A DNA stretch of 64,000 bases from Enterococcus pallens ATCC BAA-351 (GCF_000407485.1 NZ_ASWD01000001.1:1-64000); one strand, 5' to 3'; shown: positions 25,504-34,562, counted from the first letter of the stretch. Notes: generated by a model not told the origin, from the sequence alone. Made by a program: numbers and translations.

Positions 25504-26940
25504 ATGGCAAAGAACAATTATGACGCTTTAGGAAAAAGTATTGTCGAGAGTTTGGGAGGAGAAGGGAATATAACTTTCTTTACACATTGTATGACTCGTC
25601 TTCGTTTTAATTTAAAAGATCGGAGCATTGTCGATGAAGAAAGAGTTAAGGGCCTTGAAGGAGTAGTAGGCTCACAATGGTCCGGAGAGCAATTCCAAGT
25701 CATCATTGGAGCACAAGTGGGCGATGTCTACAATTCAATTTTAAAAAATACAACTATTGAGGGCGCAGCGAAGGTCTCCGAAGAAATTAAGGAAGAAAAG
25801 AAAAAGTTCAGTATTTCAACAATTTTTGATGCTTTTGCTGGATGTATTTCACCATTATTACCCGTCCTTATCGGGTCAGGGATGCTAAAGATTGTTACGT
25901 TAGTATTGAATTTGACTGGTGCAATTAGTCCTGAAAGTGGTACGTATATCATTTTAGATTTTGCTGGTGATGCTGGTTTCTACTTTCTTCCAGTGTTCGT
26001 AGGTGCAACGGCAGCTAGACGCTTTGGTGGGAACATGGGCTTAGGCATGATGATCGGTGGAATGTTGATTCATCCAAACTTCATCAACGCAATTGCCGAG
26101 GGGAATCTAAACTTCTTGTCTATTCCGGTCTACAGTGCTTCGTATGCTAGTACAATTTTTCCAGCAATTATCGCAGTGTTCGTAATGAGCAAAGTAGAAC
26201 AGCAAGTAGTCAAGTTTTCACCTACGGCAATTCGTGCAATCTTAGAACCACTAATCACTTTGTTAGTAATGATTCCGTTAACTTTATGTTTAATTGGCCC
26301 GATTGGCGCGATGTTAGGAGTTTACGTTACAGCTGGTGTTATGTGGTTGTATAATACTATGGGATTTGTTGGAGTTGCTATCTTAGCTGCAGCTTGGCCG
26401 TTTATGGTATTAACAGGTATGCATTCAGCAATCACGCCTTATTTAACACAATCATTTGCAACACTAGGATATGAACCAATCGCTTTGACAGCCATTATTA
26501 TCGCTAACTTGAACCAAGGTGCAGCAGCTGCGGCAGTAGCGTTCAAATCAAAATCGCTTACTGTTAAGTCTTCTGCGGCAACCTGTTCAATTACAGCAAT
26601 CTTAGCAGGAGTAACTGAACCAGCAATGTTTGGGATCAACTTACGTTTTAAAAAACCTATGGTGGGTGCCGCAATTGGTAGCTTAATTGGGGGATGTATT
26701 GCCGGATTAGGACAAGCACATGCTTACGCATTTGCAGCAAGTGCTGGAGTTTTTGCTTTCCCAATTTACATTACAGATAATATTATGAATCTTGTTTGGA
26801 TGGTTGTAGGATGTGCTGTCGGTATGCTGGGCACATTTATTTCAACACTGATTTTATACAAAGAAGAGGCTACTGACTCAACTGAGGAATCGTCAGAAAC
26901 AGTTGAAGCATCAACTGATATGACAGGTGCAATGGAGTAG
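25504..26940 (+). CDS. PTS EIIBC permease, beta-glucoside/sucrose family
   Basis: A 478-aa membrane permease. The N-terminal EIIB domain (1-85) has the phosphorylated cysteine in FFTHCMTRLRFNLKD (about residue 26). The EIIC domain (about 105-460) has around ten membrane helices and family motifs FAGCISPLLPVLIGSGMLK and GITEP-like AGVTEPAMFGINLRF. A short Thr/Ser/Glu-rich tail replaces the EIIA domain found in fused relatives; EIIA is the separate gene at 24089. Substrate not determinable; aryl-beta-glucosides are plausible because of LicT control and the GH1 phospho-beta-glucosidase at 41062. No hydrolase gene follows directly, which is odd for this operon type. Confidence 0.92.
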   Translation: MAKNNYDALGKSIVESLGGEGNITFFTHCMTRLRFNLKDRSIVDEERVKGLEGVVGSQWSGEQFQVIIGAQVGDVYNSILKNTTIEGAAKVSEEIKEEKKKFSISTIFDAFAGCISPLLPVLIGSGMLKIVTLVLNLTGAISPESGTYIILDFAGDAGFYFLPVFVGATAARRFGGNMGLGMMIGGMLIHPNFINAIAEGNLNFLSIPVYSASYASTIFPAIIAVFVMSKVEQQVVKFSPTAIRAILEPLITLLVMIPLTLCLIGPIGAMLGVYVTAGVMWLYNTMGFVGVAILAAAWPFMVLTGMHSAITPYLTQSFATLGYEPIALTAIIIANLNQGAAAAAVAFKSKSLTVKSSAATCSITAILAGVTEPAMFGINLRFKKPMVGAAIGSLIGGCIAGLGQAHAYAFAASAGVFAFPIYITDNIMNLVWMVVGCAVGMLGTFISTLILYKEEATDSTEESSETVEASTDMTGAME

Positions 26941-26978
26941 ACTATCTAAAAGGTTAGAAATACAAAAATGAATTGAAA

Positions 26979-27026
26979 GATTATGCTCTCTATCTAACAC
27001 GATAGACATAATCTTTCTTTTTTTAA
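26979..27026 (+). terminator. Terminator of the PTS operon
   Basis: AGATTATG (26979-26986) pairs with CATAATCT (27007-27014), with an inner CTATC/GATAG stem, then TTCTTTTTTT. Confidence 0.9.
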
Positions 27027-27264
27027 GGCTCAAATACATTGTAGCTTTTTTCGAGCTAGTAATTTGCAGAACAATGTGTGAGTAAAACAAATAAAAAAAC
27101 TCCCCAAATTATTTTATCTTTTGAAGATAAAAAATGTAATGGAGATAATGGTTAACTCAACAACTTGATTTGCTCCACAGAACCGCCGTAGTTACTAATC
27201 CGGTTTAAAGCTGCTGTACATACATCGGAAGCTAGTGATTCTGATGTATGTACAGATTTTTTTA
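27027..27264 (+). ncRNA. Possible small RNA ending in an orphan terminator
   Basis: No protein gene is seen here. A perfect 13-bp hairpin, CTGTACATACATC (27214-27226) with GATGTATGTACAG (27243-27255), is followed by ATTTTTTTA, an intrinsic terminator on the plus strand. The PTS operon already has its own terminator at 26979. A smaller hairpin (TTTTATCTT/AAGATAAAA, about 27112-27132) precedes it. An independent short transcript of 100-200 bases is possible. A tiny frame (about 9 codons near 27146) has no convincing support. Confidence 0.35.
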
Positions 27265-27318
27265 GCTTCAACACGGTCAATTCTATCTAGACATTCCCTA
27301 CTAGCCTCTTTCAATCGC

Positions 27319-28200
27319 TTATCCGTTTTGTTCAATTAGCTTGGTCATTTTCTCACATGCTTCTGTTAAACAAATAATTGTTTTTTCTGGATTTACTTCG
27401 GATTTTTCCATAATTAATTCTCCAATATTTTTTGCTTTGATGGAACCGGAGATAGGGTTTTTGACGCTATCAATACTGGTAAAGGCAGTCACATTTACTG
27501 TCGAATACTCAAATGCTAGGTCGGTATTTACGATTCGTCCGTTTTCGATCACTAGATTTTCGACATAGCAAAGACCTTGTTCACTTTCGATATAGCAGTT
27601 GACAAACCGTAGATTCTTAGAATTCCAGCCTAAATACTCTCCAATAATGACTGAATCATACACCGTCACATCTTTACAATTCCAAAAAGCATCTTTTGAG
27701 ATCAATTTTGAGTGATGAATTTCAATGTTTTCAGCACCATCAAAAGCGTAATTTCCACTTAGTGAGAAATCAGTAGCAGTAATATTTTTACTGTTCATGG
27801 CAAAATAGTTTCCTTCAGCTTGCACGTTCGTTAAGGTAATATTCTCACAGTTCCAAAAGGTTTCTTCAGCTTTCGGCATATGCACATTGGTTAATTGAAT
27901 GTCTTTGGCACGTCGGAATGTTTTAGGGGCTTCCAGCATACTATCACTAATTGAAATGTTATTGGTATACCAAATACCTGAGCGGGCCGTTTCAAGTAGG
28001 GTAGTGTTGCTCAATTCAACGTTTTCACAGTACCAAAGAGGGTATTTCCAGCGGAAAATACTATCTATAATTTCGAGGTTGCTGCTTTCTTTGAGCGGGG
28101 ATTCGCCATCTTCAAACACTGTATTTTTTACAATAAGGTTATTTCTTTTGAATAATGCACGTTCTCCAGTTAAATGTTCTTGATCAATGATTGTTTTCAT
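27319..28200 (-). CDS. DUF3737 family parallel beta-helix-like protein
   Basis: A 293-aa cytoplasmic protein made of short repeating units of about 20 residues (ENVELSNTTLLETARSGIWY, NCENITLTNVQAEGNYFAMN, NCKDVTVYDSVIIGEYLGWN, NSKNLRFVNCYI), the pattern of a right-handed beta-helix with a conserved Trp-Tyr-Asn-Cys or W-N-C/S ladder. This fits DUF3737. Function is unknown. Members often sit beside MerR regulators in lactobacilli and enterococci, as here: its start overlaps the regulator's end by 17 bases, and both are transcribed from the MerR-type promoter at 28621-28651. Confidence 0.85.
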   Translation of the reverse strand: MKTIIDQEHLTGERALFKRNNLIVKNTVFEDGESPLKESSNLEIIDSIFRWKYPLWYCENVELSNTTLLETARSGIWYTNNISISDSMLEAPKTFRRAKDIQLTNVHMPKAEETFWNCENITLTNVQAEGNYFAMNSKNITATDFSLSGNYAFDGAENIEIHHSKLISKDAFWNCKDVTVYDSVIIGEYLGWNSKNLRFVNCYIESEQGLCYVENLVIENGRIVNTDLAFEYSTVNVTAFTSIDSVKNPISGSIKAKNIGELIMEKSEVNPEKTIICLTEACEKMTKLIEQNG

Positions 28201-28567
28201 AGTTTTTCTCCAATTCTTCTTCTAATTGATTGAATAATAGGGTATTTTTGTCGAGTTCTTCTGTGATGGCTTCCTGGCATTTCCTAAGTTTCTTACAATG
28301 GTGATCGATTTTTTCTTTTTGCTTTTTTAGTTGTTTGATTCGCTCCTCTAATGGAAGCTCGGAATTAGTAAACTCTTTTAATTCCTTAATAGACATTCCT
28401 GAATTCTTAAGCTGCAAAAGAAATTCTAATTGCTTCCGATCGTTTTCAGAATATCTCCGGATGTTACTGATCCTTGCTATGTTAACCAGTTTTTCCTTTT
28501 CGTAATATCTTAGGGTATGTTCGTTGGTTCCAAGTATTTTGGCTAATTCACCGATTGAATAGTTCAT
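28184..28567 (-). CDS. MerR-family regulator 2
   Basis: A 127-aa regulator starting at ATG 28567 (AAGGAGG, 5 bases); the ATG at 28582 has no ribosome site. The N-terminal helix-turn-helix YSIGELAKILGTNEHTLRYY with YEKEKLVNIARI is followed by a wing and a C-terminal coiled coil rich in K and E (KKQKEKIDHHCKKLRKCQEA). It forms an operon with the DUF3737 gene and is divergent from the LysE-type exporter at 28789. The two face each other across two MerR-type promoters, so it probably controls both directions. Confidence 0.9.
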   Translation of the reverse strand: MNYSIGELAKILGTNEHTLRYYEKEKLVNIARISNIRRYSENDRKQLEFLLQLKNSGMSIKELKEFTNSELPLEERIKQLKKQKEKIDHHCKKLRKCQEAITEELDKNTLLFNQLEEELEKNYENNH

Positions 28568-28620
28568 AGTCTCCTCCTTCATTTCTTATTACCAGTAACA
28601 AGCATTGACTGAATAAAGCT

Positions 28621-28651
28621 ACTCTATCACTTAAAGTTCAGGTTAAGTCAA
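28621..28651 (-). promoter_or_regulatory. MerR-type promoter of the regulator 2/DUF3737 operon
   Basis: On the minus strand TTGACT, a 19-bp spacer, TAGAGT, with dyad CTTAACCTGAACTTTAAG. It drives the regulator's own operon. Confidence 0.82.
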
Positions 28652-28736
28652 CGTGATTTTTCATTTTTTTCTAATCCAACTATTTCACGGAAGATTCAGC
28701 TGCCCGACAAACCCGAGAGTAATGAGTTAAAAACTA

Positions 28737-28767
28737 TTGACTTGATGTTTAGGTGAGGGAGTACGCT
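28737..28767 (+). promoter_or_regulatory. MerR-type promoter of the LysE-type exporter
   Basis: TTGACT, a 19-bp spacer, TACGCT, with CTTGATGTTTAGGTGAGG. Divergent from the promoter at 28621-28651. Confidence 0.78.
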
Positions 28768-28788
28768 AATTGAAAAGGAGGGAGAACA

Positions 28789-29403
28789 ATCGAACATTTT
28801 CTTATTAGAGGGTTGATTATCGGTTTGATTTTTGGTGTTCCAGCGGGAGCAATCGGAGCCTTAACGATTCAAAGAACTTTACGATACGGGTTCAAAGCAG
28901 GATTCATTACCGGATTAGGATCATCTGTTGGCGATTTACTCTATGCTTGTGTAGGTGTTTTTGGCATAACATTCATTTTTCAGTTTATTTCATCGTTTCA
29001 AGTCTGGATTAGTATAATCGGAGCCTTCCTAATCCTATTGATGGCTTTATCTATCTGGAAAAAAGAAACGGCTAGTTACCATTATGAAAAAGAAAAAGAG
29101 AATCTTAATCGTTTTTTTGTCTATTCTTTTCTGATCGCTATAACAAATCCAGCGACTATCTTTTCTTTCATTATTGCTTTTACTTCTTTGGGTATCCCGG
29201 CAAAGCTGAATACAGGAGATGGGATACAGTTGATTTTGGGAATTTTGATTGGGACAACCATTTGGTGGGGAGGTCTTGCGGGAATTGTAAGTCAATTGAA
29301 GACTAGAATAACTGATAAGATATACCAAAAGTTAAACCAGGTACTCGCGATCTTTTTATTTTTATTTGCGATGATCGTGGTTATTCGCGCATTGAAACTT
29401 TAG
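28789..29403 (+). CDS. LysE-family exporter, apparent AUC start
   Basis: About 204 aa with six membrane helices, of the LysE/RhtB efflux family: FLIRGLIIGLIFGVPAGAIG, TGLGSSVGDLLYA, ITNPATIFSFIIAF, GTTIWW. A very strong AAGGAGG site (28776-28782) lies 6-7 bases ahead of an in-frame ATC (28789). From ATC the protein gains IEHFLIRG, completing the first helix as in relatives that start MEHF. The alternative TTG at 28813 is 30 bases from the site and truncates the helix. So either a rare AUC initiation is used, or ATG has mutated to ATC. Family members export amino acids or related metabolites; the substrate here is unknown. Confidence 0.75.
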   Translation: MEHFLIRGLIIGLIFGVPAGAIGALTIQRTLRYGFKAGFITGLGSSVGDLLYACVGVFGITFIFQFISSFQVWISIIGAFLILLMALSIWKKETASYHYEKEKENLNRFFVYSFLIAITNPATIFSFIIAFTSLGIPAKLNTGDGIQLILGILIGTTIWWGGLAGIVSQLKTRITDKIYQKLNQVLAIFLFLFAMIVVIRALKL

Positions 29404-29451
29404 AGGCAGCCGTCATTTTGTGAAAGATTTGTGAAAGATTCAACCGTTTTA

Positions 29452-29482
29452 TTGACTTAACGCTAAGGTCAAGAGGTACAGT
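29452..29482 (+). promoter_or_regulatory. MerR-type promoter of the lipoprotein/Ntn-hydrolase/ABC/reductase genes
   Basis: TTGACT, a 19-bp spacer, TACAGT, with dyad CTTAACGCTAAGGTCAAG. Confidence 0.8.
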
Positions 29483-29519
29483 CATCCTAAGCAATAGAAA
29501 AATGAAATGAGGGAATATT

Positions 29520-30047
29520 ATGATGAAAAGAAGATTTTTTAGAAAATTGGCTTTAGCATTGGCATTAATTGGAGTAATGGCTGGTTGTAGCAGACAGGAG
29601 GACAGCGTATCTGATGAAAATGGTGAACAAAATGGTCAAACCAGCAGTTCATTGACAGGGAATAATTCCGATCAAGCAATCGCAAATGTCTTAATCAATG
29701 TCAATGATGCCGAATTTACTATCCAGATGAACGACACAGCAACTGGTCGAGCATTAGTTTCGATGATTCCATCAACTTCCATGCGTTTGCCAACGAGTTA
29801 TGAGCAAGAGGGTGTGTTGAAATACTATGATATGGCTCGAGAGGTGGTGTCTGATCCAGAAGAACTTTCATCAGTAAGTGCTGGCGAGTTTTTATTAGAC
29901 GGGAATGATCGTTTGCTGTTGTACTACGAAGATACTGAATTAAATGGCAGCTATACACGTGTAGGAAGAATTGAAGATGCCACAGGCTTAGCGGAGGCTC
30001 TAGGTGACGGTGATGTTGTTTTCACTGTGTCAAGAATCAGTCAGTAG
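29520..30047 (+). CDS. Lipoprotein with cyclophilin-like domain (paralogue 2)
   Basis: A 175-aa lipoprotein: signal MMKRRFFRKLALALALIGVM with lipobox MAGC, a Gln/Asn/Ser-rich linker, then a cyclophilin-like domain (VLINVNDAEFTIQMNDTATG ... SAGEFLLDGNDRLLLYYED ... YTRVGRIEDATGLAEALGDG). It has the same layout as the lipoprotein at 13113, including the closing R(I/V)(E/D)D.(T/S)GLA.ALG motif. GAGGGAAT precedes tandem ATGs (29520, 29523). First gene after a MerR-type promoter; expressed on the outer face of the membrane. Confidence 0.83.
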   Translation: MMKRRFFRKLALALALIGVMAGCSRQEDSVSDENGEQNGQTSSSLTGNNSDQAIANVLINVNDAEFTIQMNDTATGRALVSMIPSTSMRLPTSYEQEGVLKYYDMAREVVSDPEELSSVSAGEFLLDGNDRLLLYYEDTELNGSYTRVGRIEDATGLAEALGDGDVVFTVSRISQ

Positions 30048-30117
30048 ATTTTGATTAAATAGGGGACATTGCGTGCATTGGAAAAAGCAGCGAAGTAGGG
30101 AAAATTCATTCTATAGG

Positions 30118-30156
30118 TTTAGCTAACACTGTATAAAAGAGTTAGCTAAATTTATT
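30118..30156 (+). terminator. Hairpin between lipoprotein and Ntn-hydrolase genes
   Basis: TTTAGCTAAC (30118-30127) pairs with GTTAGCTAAA (30141-30150), followed by TTTATTCC. The tail is weak, so it may attenuate rather than stop transcription. Confidence 0.5.
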
Positions 30157-30275
30157 CCTAAAATCATTAGTTCCGGCAATGATTTAAAATGAACTTCATT
30201 CCTGCTGTTTTAATGTTTTTCATCCAAGACGCAATCCTTTTATATAGAAGAAAAAAGAAGCACAAACTACTAAAA

Positions 30276-31388
30276 ATGAAGGAGATAAGAACAATACTTA
30301 TTAATAGAAAAAAATTCAAATATTGTGGGTTTGCCTTGTTCGCTCTTTTAAGTCTTTCAGCTTGTGGAAATTCATCAGATGTAGAAAAATCTGCGGGAAA
30401 TGAACAGGCTCAAGACAAAGAACAGCTTATCTCACCCACAAAGAAAGTGACAGAATTAGAAGACGGACTTTCAACGGTCTCTTTTGAAGGCGATTATGGA
30501 TTTGATACATTCTTAGAAAATGGTGGCGCCTCAAGTGATTCGGCAGTCGTTGATTTTTTAAGCAGCGAGTTACTAGGTCAGGTTTCCGGTTTAGCTTTTA
30601 CTAGTAATGGTTTTGGCTGCAGCACACTTTCAGTAAAAAATAATGAGGGTCAGCAGCTTTTTGGCCGCAATTTTGATTGGCAGAAATCTAATGCCCAAAT
30701 CGTAAAAGTTTCTCCCGAAAATGGCTATCGTTCTATTTCTACGGTTAATCTGGATTTTTTAGACGGCTATGATAACTATTTAAAACTAATTCCAGGAGAG
30801 GCTAAAAATATCCCAGTGATATACGCGCCCATGGATGGGATGAATGAAGAAGGCTTAACCGCCGCTGTTTTAGTCATTGAAGATTCTGATGTCATCAATC
30901 AAACGACAGAAAAACCCGATTTAACAACTACAACAGCTATTAGATTGCTGTTAGATAAAGCTGCTACAGTTGATGAAGCTATAGCTCTGCTTGAGCAATA
31001 TGATATGAATTCATCAATGGGATTAATGGTTCACTTTTCACTTTCTGACCGTTCAGGAAAAAGTGTCGTGGTGGAATACGTTGACAATCAAATGATCGTA
31101 ACTGAAACACCGGTTGTAACCAATTTTTATTTAGCCGAAGGCGAAAAAAAAGGGTTAGGCTCACAACAATCCCATGAACGTTTTGAGATTTTATCGTGGC
31201 AGCTAGAAGCAACACCGGTAATGGATGAGGAACAGGTAAAAAATGCTTTAGACAGCGTTAGTAAAGATGATTTTGGCGAGTTCGAGTCGACAGAGTGGAG
31301 TATTGTCTATAATCAGACTGCCGGACAGGTTCACTATTATCATAGAGAAAACTACGATAAACGCTTTATTTTTGAATTGGAGAAATAA
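30276..31388 (+). CDS. Linear amide C-N hydrolase (choloylglycine hydrolase-like) lipoprotein
   Basis: A protein of about 370 aa from ATG 30276. The lipoprotein signal FKYCGFALFALLSLSACGNS has the lipobox SAC. The Ntn-hydrolase domain starts at GFGCSTLSVKNNEGQQLFGR followed by NFDW, the conserved CxxxxxxxxxG..(L/I)FGRN(L/F)DW signature in which Cys is the nucleophile, and includes PMDGMNEEGL and VVEYVDNQMIV. Relatives cleave amides such as conjugated bile acids, penicillin V or acyl-homoserine lactones. The substrate is open and I would not call it a bile salt hydrolase. AAGGAG (30279-30284) lies inside the first codons and would suit an ATA codon at 30294 better, so the true start is uncertain. 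Confidence 0.78.
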   Translation: MKEIRTILINRKKFKYCGFALFALLSLSACGNSSDVEKSAGNEQAQDKEQLISPTKKVTELEDGLSTVSFEGDYGFDTFLENGGASSDSAVVDFLSSELLGQVSGLAFTSNGFGCSTLSVKNNEGQQLFGRNFDWQKSNAQIVKVSPENGYRSISTVNLDFLDGYDNYLKLIPGEAKNIPVIYAPMDGMNEEGLTAAVLVIEDSDVINQTTEKPDLTTTTAIRLLLDKAATVDEAIALLEQYDMNSSMGLMVHFSLSDRSGKSVVVEYVDNQMIVTETPVVTNFYLAEGEKKGLGSQQSHERFEILSWQLEATPVMDEEQVKNALDSVSKDDFGEFESTEWSIVYNQTAGQVHYYHRENYDKRFIFELEK

Positions 31389-31409
31389 CTTAATGAAAGT
31401 AGAGAGGCT

Positions 31410-32171
31410 ATGGCAGAAGTAATAATTGAAGCAGAGACAATAGTTAAGGAGGTAACCACCGGATCAACAAAAAACAGGATACTTGATTCGGTGAGCCTCC
31501 AGCTTTACAAGAATGATTTCACGGTAATTATGGGAGCATCAGGAGCTGGAAAATCGACGTTGCTTTATGCCCTAAGTGGGATGGACACGATTTCCAGTGG
31601 GATAGTAAATTTTCAAAAACAGGATATCACAAAACTTAACGAAAAAGAGCTGGCCAGTTTGCGCAGCAACAGCTTCGGCTTTATCTTCCAACAAACTCAT
31701 TTGGTTAGTAATCTGACTTTATTTGAAAATGTCCTTGTTGCAGGCTATTTGAGTAAAAATATATCGAAGGACAGTGTGCAAAAAAAGGCTGCTCACTTAA
31801 TGACTCAAATGAATGTGGAGCAAGCACGAAATCGACTTCCCAATCAGGTATCGGGTGGAGAGGCGCAGCGTGCAGCAATCGCACGAGCCATGATCCATCA
31901 GCCGGAAATACTCTTTGCCGATGAACCGACAGGTGCCTTGAATAAACAGAATACTGAAGAAGTGTTGAATTTACTGACAGAACTGAACAACTCGGAGCAA
32001 AGTATTTTATTGGTGACTCATGACGTGAAAGCGGCGATTCGCGGCAATCGAATTCTCTATTTAGAAGACGGCAAAATAATTGCAGAACTGTTATTGCCAA
32101 GCTTTGAAGTAGAAGAAATACAAAAAAGGGAACGGCAGGTAACCCAGTGGCTGCTTTCTCACGGTTGGTGA
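31410..32171 (+). CDS. MacB/LolD-type ABC transporter ATPase
   Basis: A 253-aa ATPase: Walker A GASGAGKST (about 42-50), Q-loop FIFQQTHLV, signature VSGGEAQRAAIARAM, Walker B ILFADEPTGALN and H-loop LLVTHD. This is the MacB/LolD/FtsE subgroup that pairs with FtsX-like permeases, here the next gene (4-base gap). The long C-terminus (about 210-253) is somewhat variable. Such pairs export peptides or lipoproteins, or drive mechanical work on extracytoplasmic partners. The upstream lipoproteins could be those partners. It follows the hydrolase by 21 bases, so it is in the same operon. Confidence 0.9.
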   Translation: MAEVIIEAETIVKEVTTGSTKNRILDSVSLQLYKNDFTVIMGASGAGKSTLLYALSGMDTISSGIVNFQKQDITKLNEKELASLRSNSFGFIFQQTHLVSNLTLFENVLVAGYLSKNISKDSVQKKAAHLMTQMNVEQARNRLPNQVSGGEAQRAAIARAMIHQPEILFADEPTGALNKQNTEEVLNLLTELNNSEQSILLVTHDVKAAIRGNRILYLEDGKIIAELLLPSFEVEEIQKRERQVTQWLLSHGW

Positions 32172-32175
32172 TGAC

Positions 32176-34530
32176 ATGAAAGAAATGCTCATAATTATAA
32201 AGGGGAATTTTAGAAATCAAAAAGTAAGCTTGTTTAGCATATTTTTATTGGTTACGATCATTGCTCTTTTTTTATCCACTATCATAGCATTATGGACGAA
32301 TACCCAATCCTATGAAGAGCAAGAGCTGAACCGCATGAATTATGGTGACATTACAGCTTGGGTATCTAATGTACCAAGGGATGTTCCTTTACTAGAATCA
32401 TTGAGAGGGGTAGAAGGAGTTGCAAAGGCAGAGTACCAAGAGATTCTTTACTCCAATTATTCGATTGGAGAGACAAGAGCGGACAGTCAGGGCCAGTTAT
32501 TAATTTATCAGCCGCAACGCTACGACTATAAGATATTCAATAATCTATTGACTGGATACAATGGATTAAATACCTCACTTAACCCTGGAGAGATTTACGT
32601 CTCACCAGCCTTAAATGCTTTGTATGGCTTAAATGTAGGAGATACCATTCATTTTTCAACTCTTCGTCAGCAGGAAGACAAGGCATTTCGTGTAAAAGGT
32701 TTTTTTGAAGATCCCTTTATGGGCAGCACGATGATAGATATGAAAAGTTTTCTTATCAGTGAGAATGATTATGCTGAGATACTCAATGAAACGCAACAAA
32801 ATACAGCAAACTCATTGATTGAAGTTGGGGGGATGATTCATCTATTCCAAGAGTCTACCAGTCAACAATCTATGGCTGACTTTAATCAAGCTATCACCGA
32901 AGAAACTCAATTGAATCAGTATTCTCGGTCTGTGTATACAAAACCAGTTATATTGGGGTTCATGCTAATTTTACAGAAAATCTTTTCCGGTTTGTTGCTG
33001 GTATTCGTCGTTGTTTTAGTAATTATCATTCTGATAGTAATGAGCTATTGCATCAAAAGTACGATCGAACAAAATCGAAAAAATCTCGGTATTTTGAAGG
33101 CTCAGGGATTTACTAACCGGAAGATAAAAAACACTCAACTAGTTCAATATGCCTCGACAATTATTTTGGGTATGCTACTTGGAATTTTGATTGCTTCTTG
33201 GCTTATTCAACCAATCACGCAGACAATGGTAACGACATCGGGCATTCTCGTTCCAACTACACTACCCGTAAGGTTAATATTGGCTGTCCATGTGTTTCTT
33301 CTCTTACTGTTTATCGGTTTTATAGCTATCAAGCTACAGCGAATCAATCGCCTAAGTCCAATAGATGCCATTCAAAGAACGAGCGAGCAAGAGTATTCTC
33401 ACCTAGGGTATACGTTGACTTCAAAAGGAAATTTAGAATTAAAGCTTACCTTTCGACAGCTAGTATCCAATAAGAAAAACTATATCAGTGTTGGCCTTGT
33501 AGCAATGCTCTTAGTCTTTTTTATTTCATTAGTAGTTCGCATGAATTCATGGCTAGGCCCTAATGGAGAAGGTATGATGGACGCTTTTAACCCCGCTGAT
33601 TTAGACATTGGCGTTGAACGATTAGGACCAATTGACGAGCAAGAGATTGAACAACGGATTAATCAGCATACTACTATCGTGGATCAGTATGAGCTTGCAA
33701 TGCCAACGGTGACAATACAAGGGATTGATTATACTGCGAATGTAATTTCTGAAACAGATCGTTTTCATTTAGTTCAAGGTAGAGCCCCAATAAATGAAGA
33801 TGAAATTGTTCTAACCGAATTTACAGCAGAGAATTTAGCAGTCTCAATCGGCGATGAAGTAACGATTACTTATCAGCAGAATTCGCAAAGCTTTACCGTT
33901 TCAGGTATTTATCAATGCGCCAACGAAATGGGAAATAATCTGGGGATGTCTCGAGAAGGATTCAGTGCTTTTGGAAATGATGGCGGTCTTCAATGGTGCA
34001 CGCATTATTTTCTATCCGATCCGCTTCAGAGTGATCACATTCTAAATGAGTTAAATCAGGAATTTGGCGGTGATATTCATGTTCATAAGAATACATGGTC
34101 AGGCTTAGAAGGTATTCTTACTGCGATGAAATTACTAATTCGTTTCATGTACGTTGTGGTCGCCTTATTCATCTTAATTGTTGTGCTCTTAACAGGTAGT
34201 AAAGTTCTACAAGCTGAACAAACAGATTTAGCAATTTTTAAGACGTTAGGTCTCACATCTCTCGTTTTACGAAGAATGTTTGCCTTACGGTTTACGATTG
34301 TAAGCCTGCTTGGGTCAGCCATTGGAACCCTCTTTACTAGCCTGTTTACTGATGCAATTGTCTCTAATCTTTTGAAGCTATCGGGTATTAGTAATTTCAG
34401 TTCCACAGTGTCAGTGACAAACAGCGTATTGCCTCTATTGATTGTAGTTACTTTGTTTACGATCTTCGCTTACCTTTTAGCCGCGAAAGTAAAAAGAGTC
34501 TCACCCATCCTGTTGATGGAAGAATTGTAA
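32176..34530 (+). CDS. FtsX-like ABC permease, large two-module type
   Basis: A 784-aa membrane protein. Helix 1 lies at about 15-40, then a large extracytoplasmic domain (to about 255), three helices with the FtsX motif (ILKAQGFTNRKIKNTQLVQY), another helix and second extracytoplasmic domain (about 440-650), and three final helices with a second FtsX motif (IFKTLGLTSLVLRRMFALR). The duplicated FtsX layout resembles MacB-like/BceB-like exporters of antimicrobial peptides. It is partnered with the ATPase just upstream. The RibD-type reductase starts 32 bases after it. Confidence 0.88.
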   Translation: MKEMLIIIKGNFRNQKVSLFSIFLLVTIIALFLSTIIALWTNTQSYEEQELNRMNYGDITAWVSNVPRDVPLLESLRGVEGVAKAEYQEILYSNYSIGETRADSQGQLLIYQPQRYDYKIFNNLLTGYNGLNTSLNPGEIYVSPALNALYGLNVGDTIHFSTLRQQEDKAFRVKGFFEDPFMGSTMIDMKSFLISENDYAEILNETQQNTANSLIEVGGMIHLFQESTSQQSMADFNQAITEETQLNQYSRSVYTKPVILGFMLILQKIFSGLLLVFVVVLVIIILIVMSYCIKSTIEQNRKNLGILKAQGFTNRKIKNTQLVQYASTIILGMLLGILIASWLIQPITQTMVTTSGILVPTTLPVRLILAVHVFLLLLFIGFIAIKLQRINRLSPIDAIQRTSEQEYSHLGYTLTSKGNLELKLTFRQLVSNKKNYISVGLVAMLLVFFISLVVRMNSWLGPNGEGMMDAFNPADLDIGVERLGPIDEQEIEQRINQHTTIVDQYELAMPTVTIQGIDYTANVISETDRFHLVQGRAPINEDEIVLTEFTAENLAVSIGDEVTITYQQNSQSFTVSGIYQCANEMGNNLGMSREGFSAFGNDGGLQWCTHYFLSDPLQSDHILNELNQEFGGDIHVHKNTWSGLEGILTAMKLLIRFMYVVVALFILIVVLLTGSKVLQAEQTDLAIFKTLGLTSLVLRRMFALRFTIVSLLGSAIGTLFTSLFTDAIVSNLLKLSGISNFSSTVSVTNSVLPLLIVVTLFTIFAYLLAAKVKRVSPILLMEEL

Positions 34531-34562
34531 ATTAAAATGTTGAAACAGAAAGGATAATACTA

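Noticed and set aside
30189-30275. Longer N-terminus of the Ntn-hydrolase lipoprotein
   Set aside because: It would place 29 extra residues, including a hydrophobic and a basic run, before a normal lipoprotein signal, without a ribosome site.
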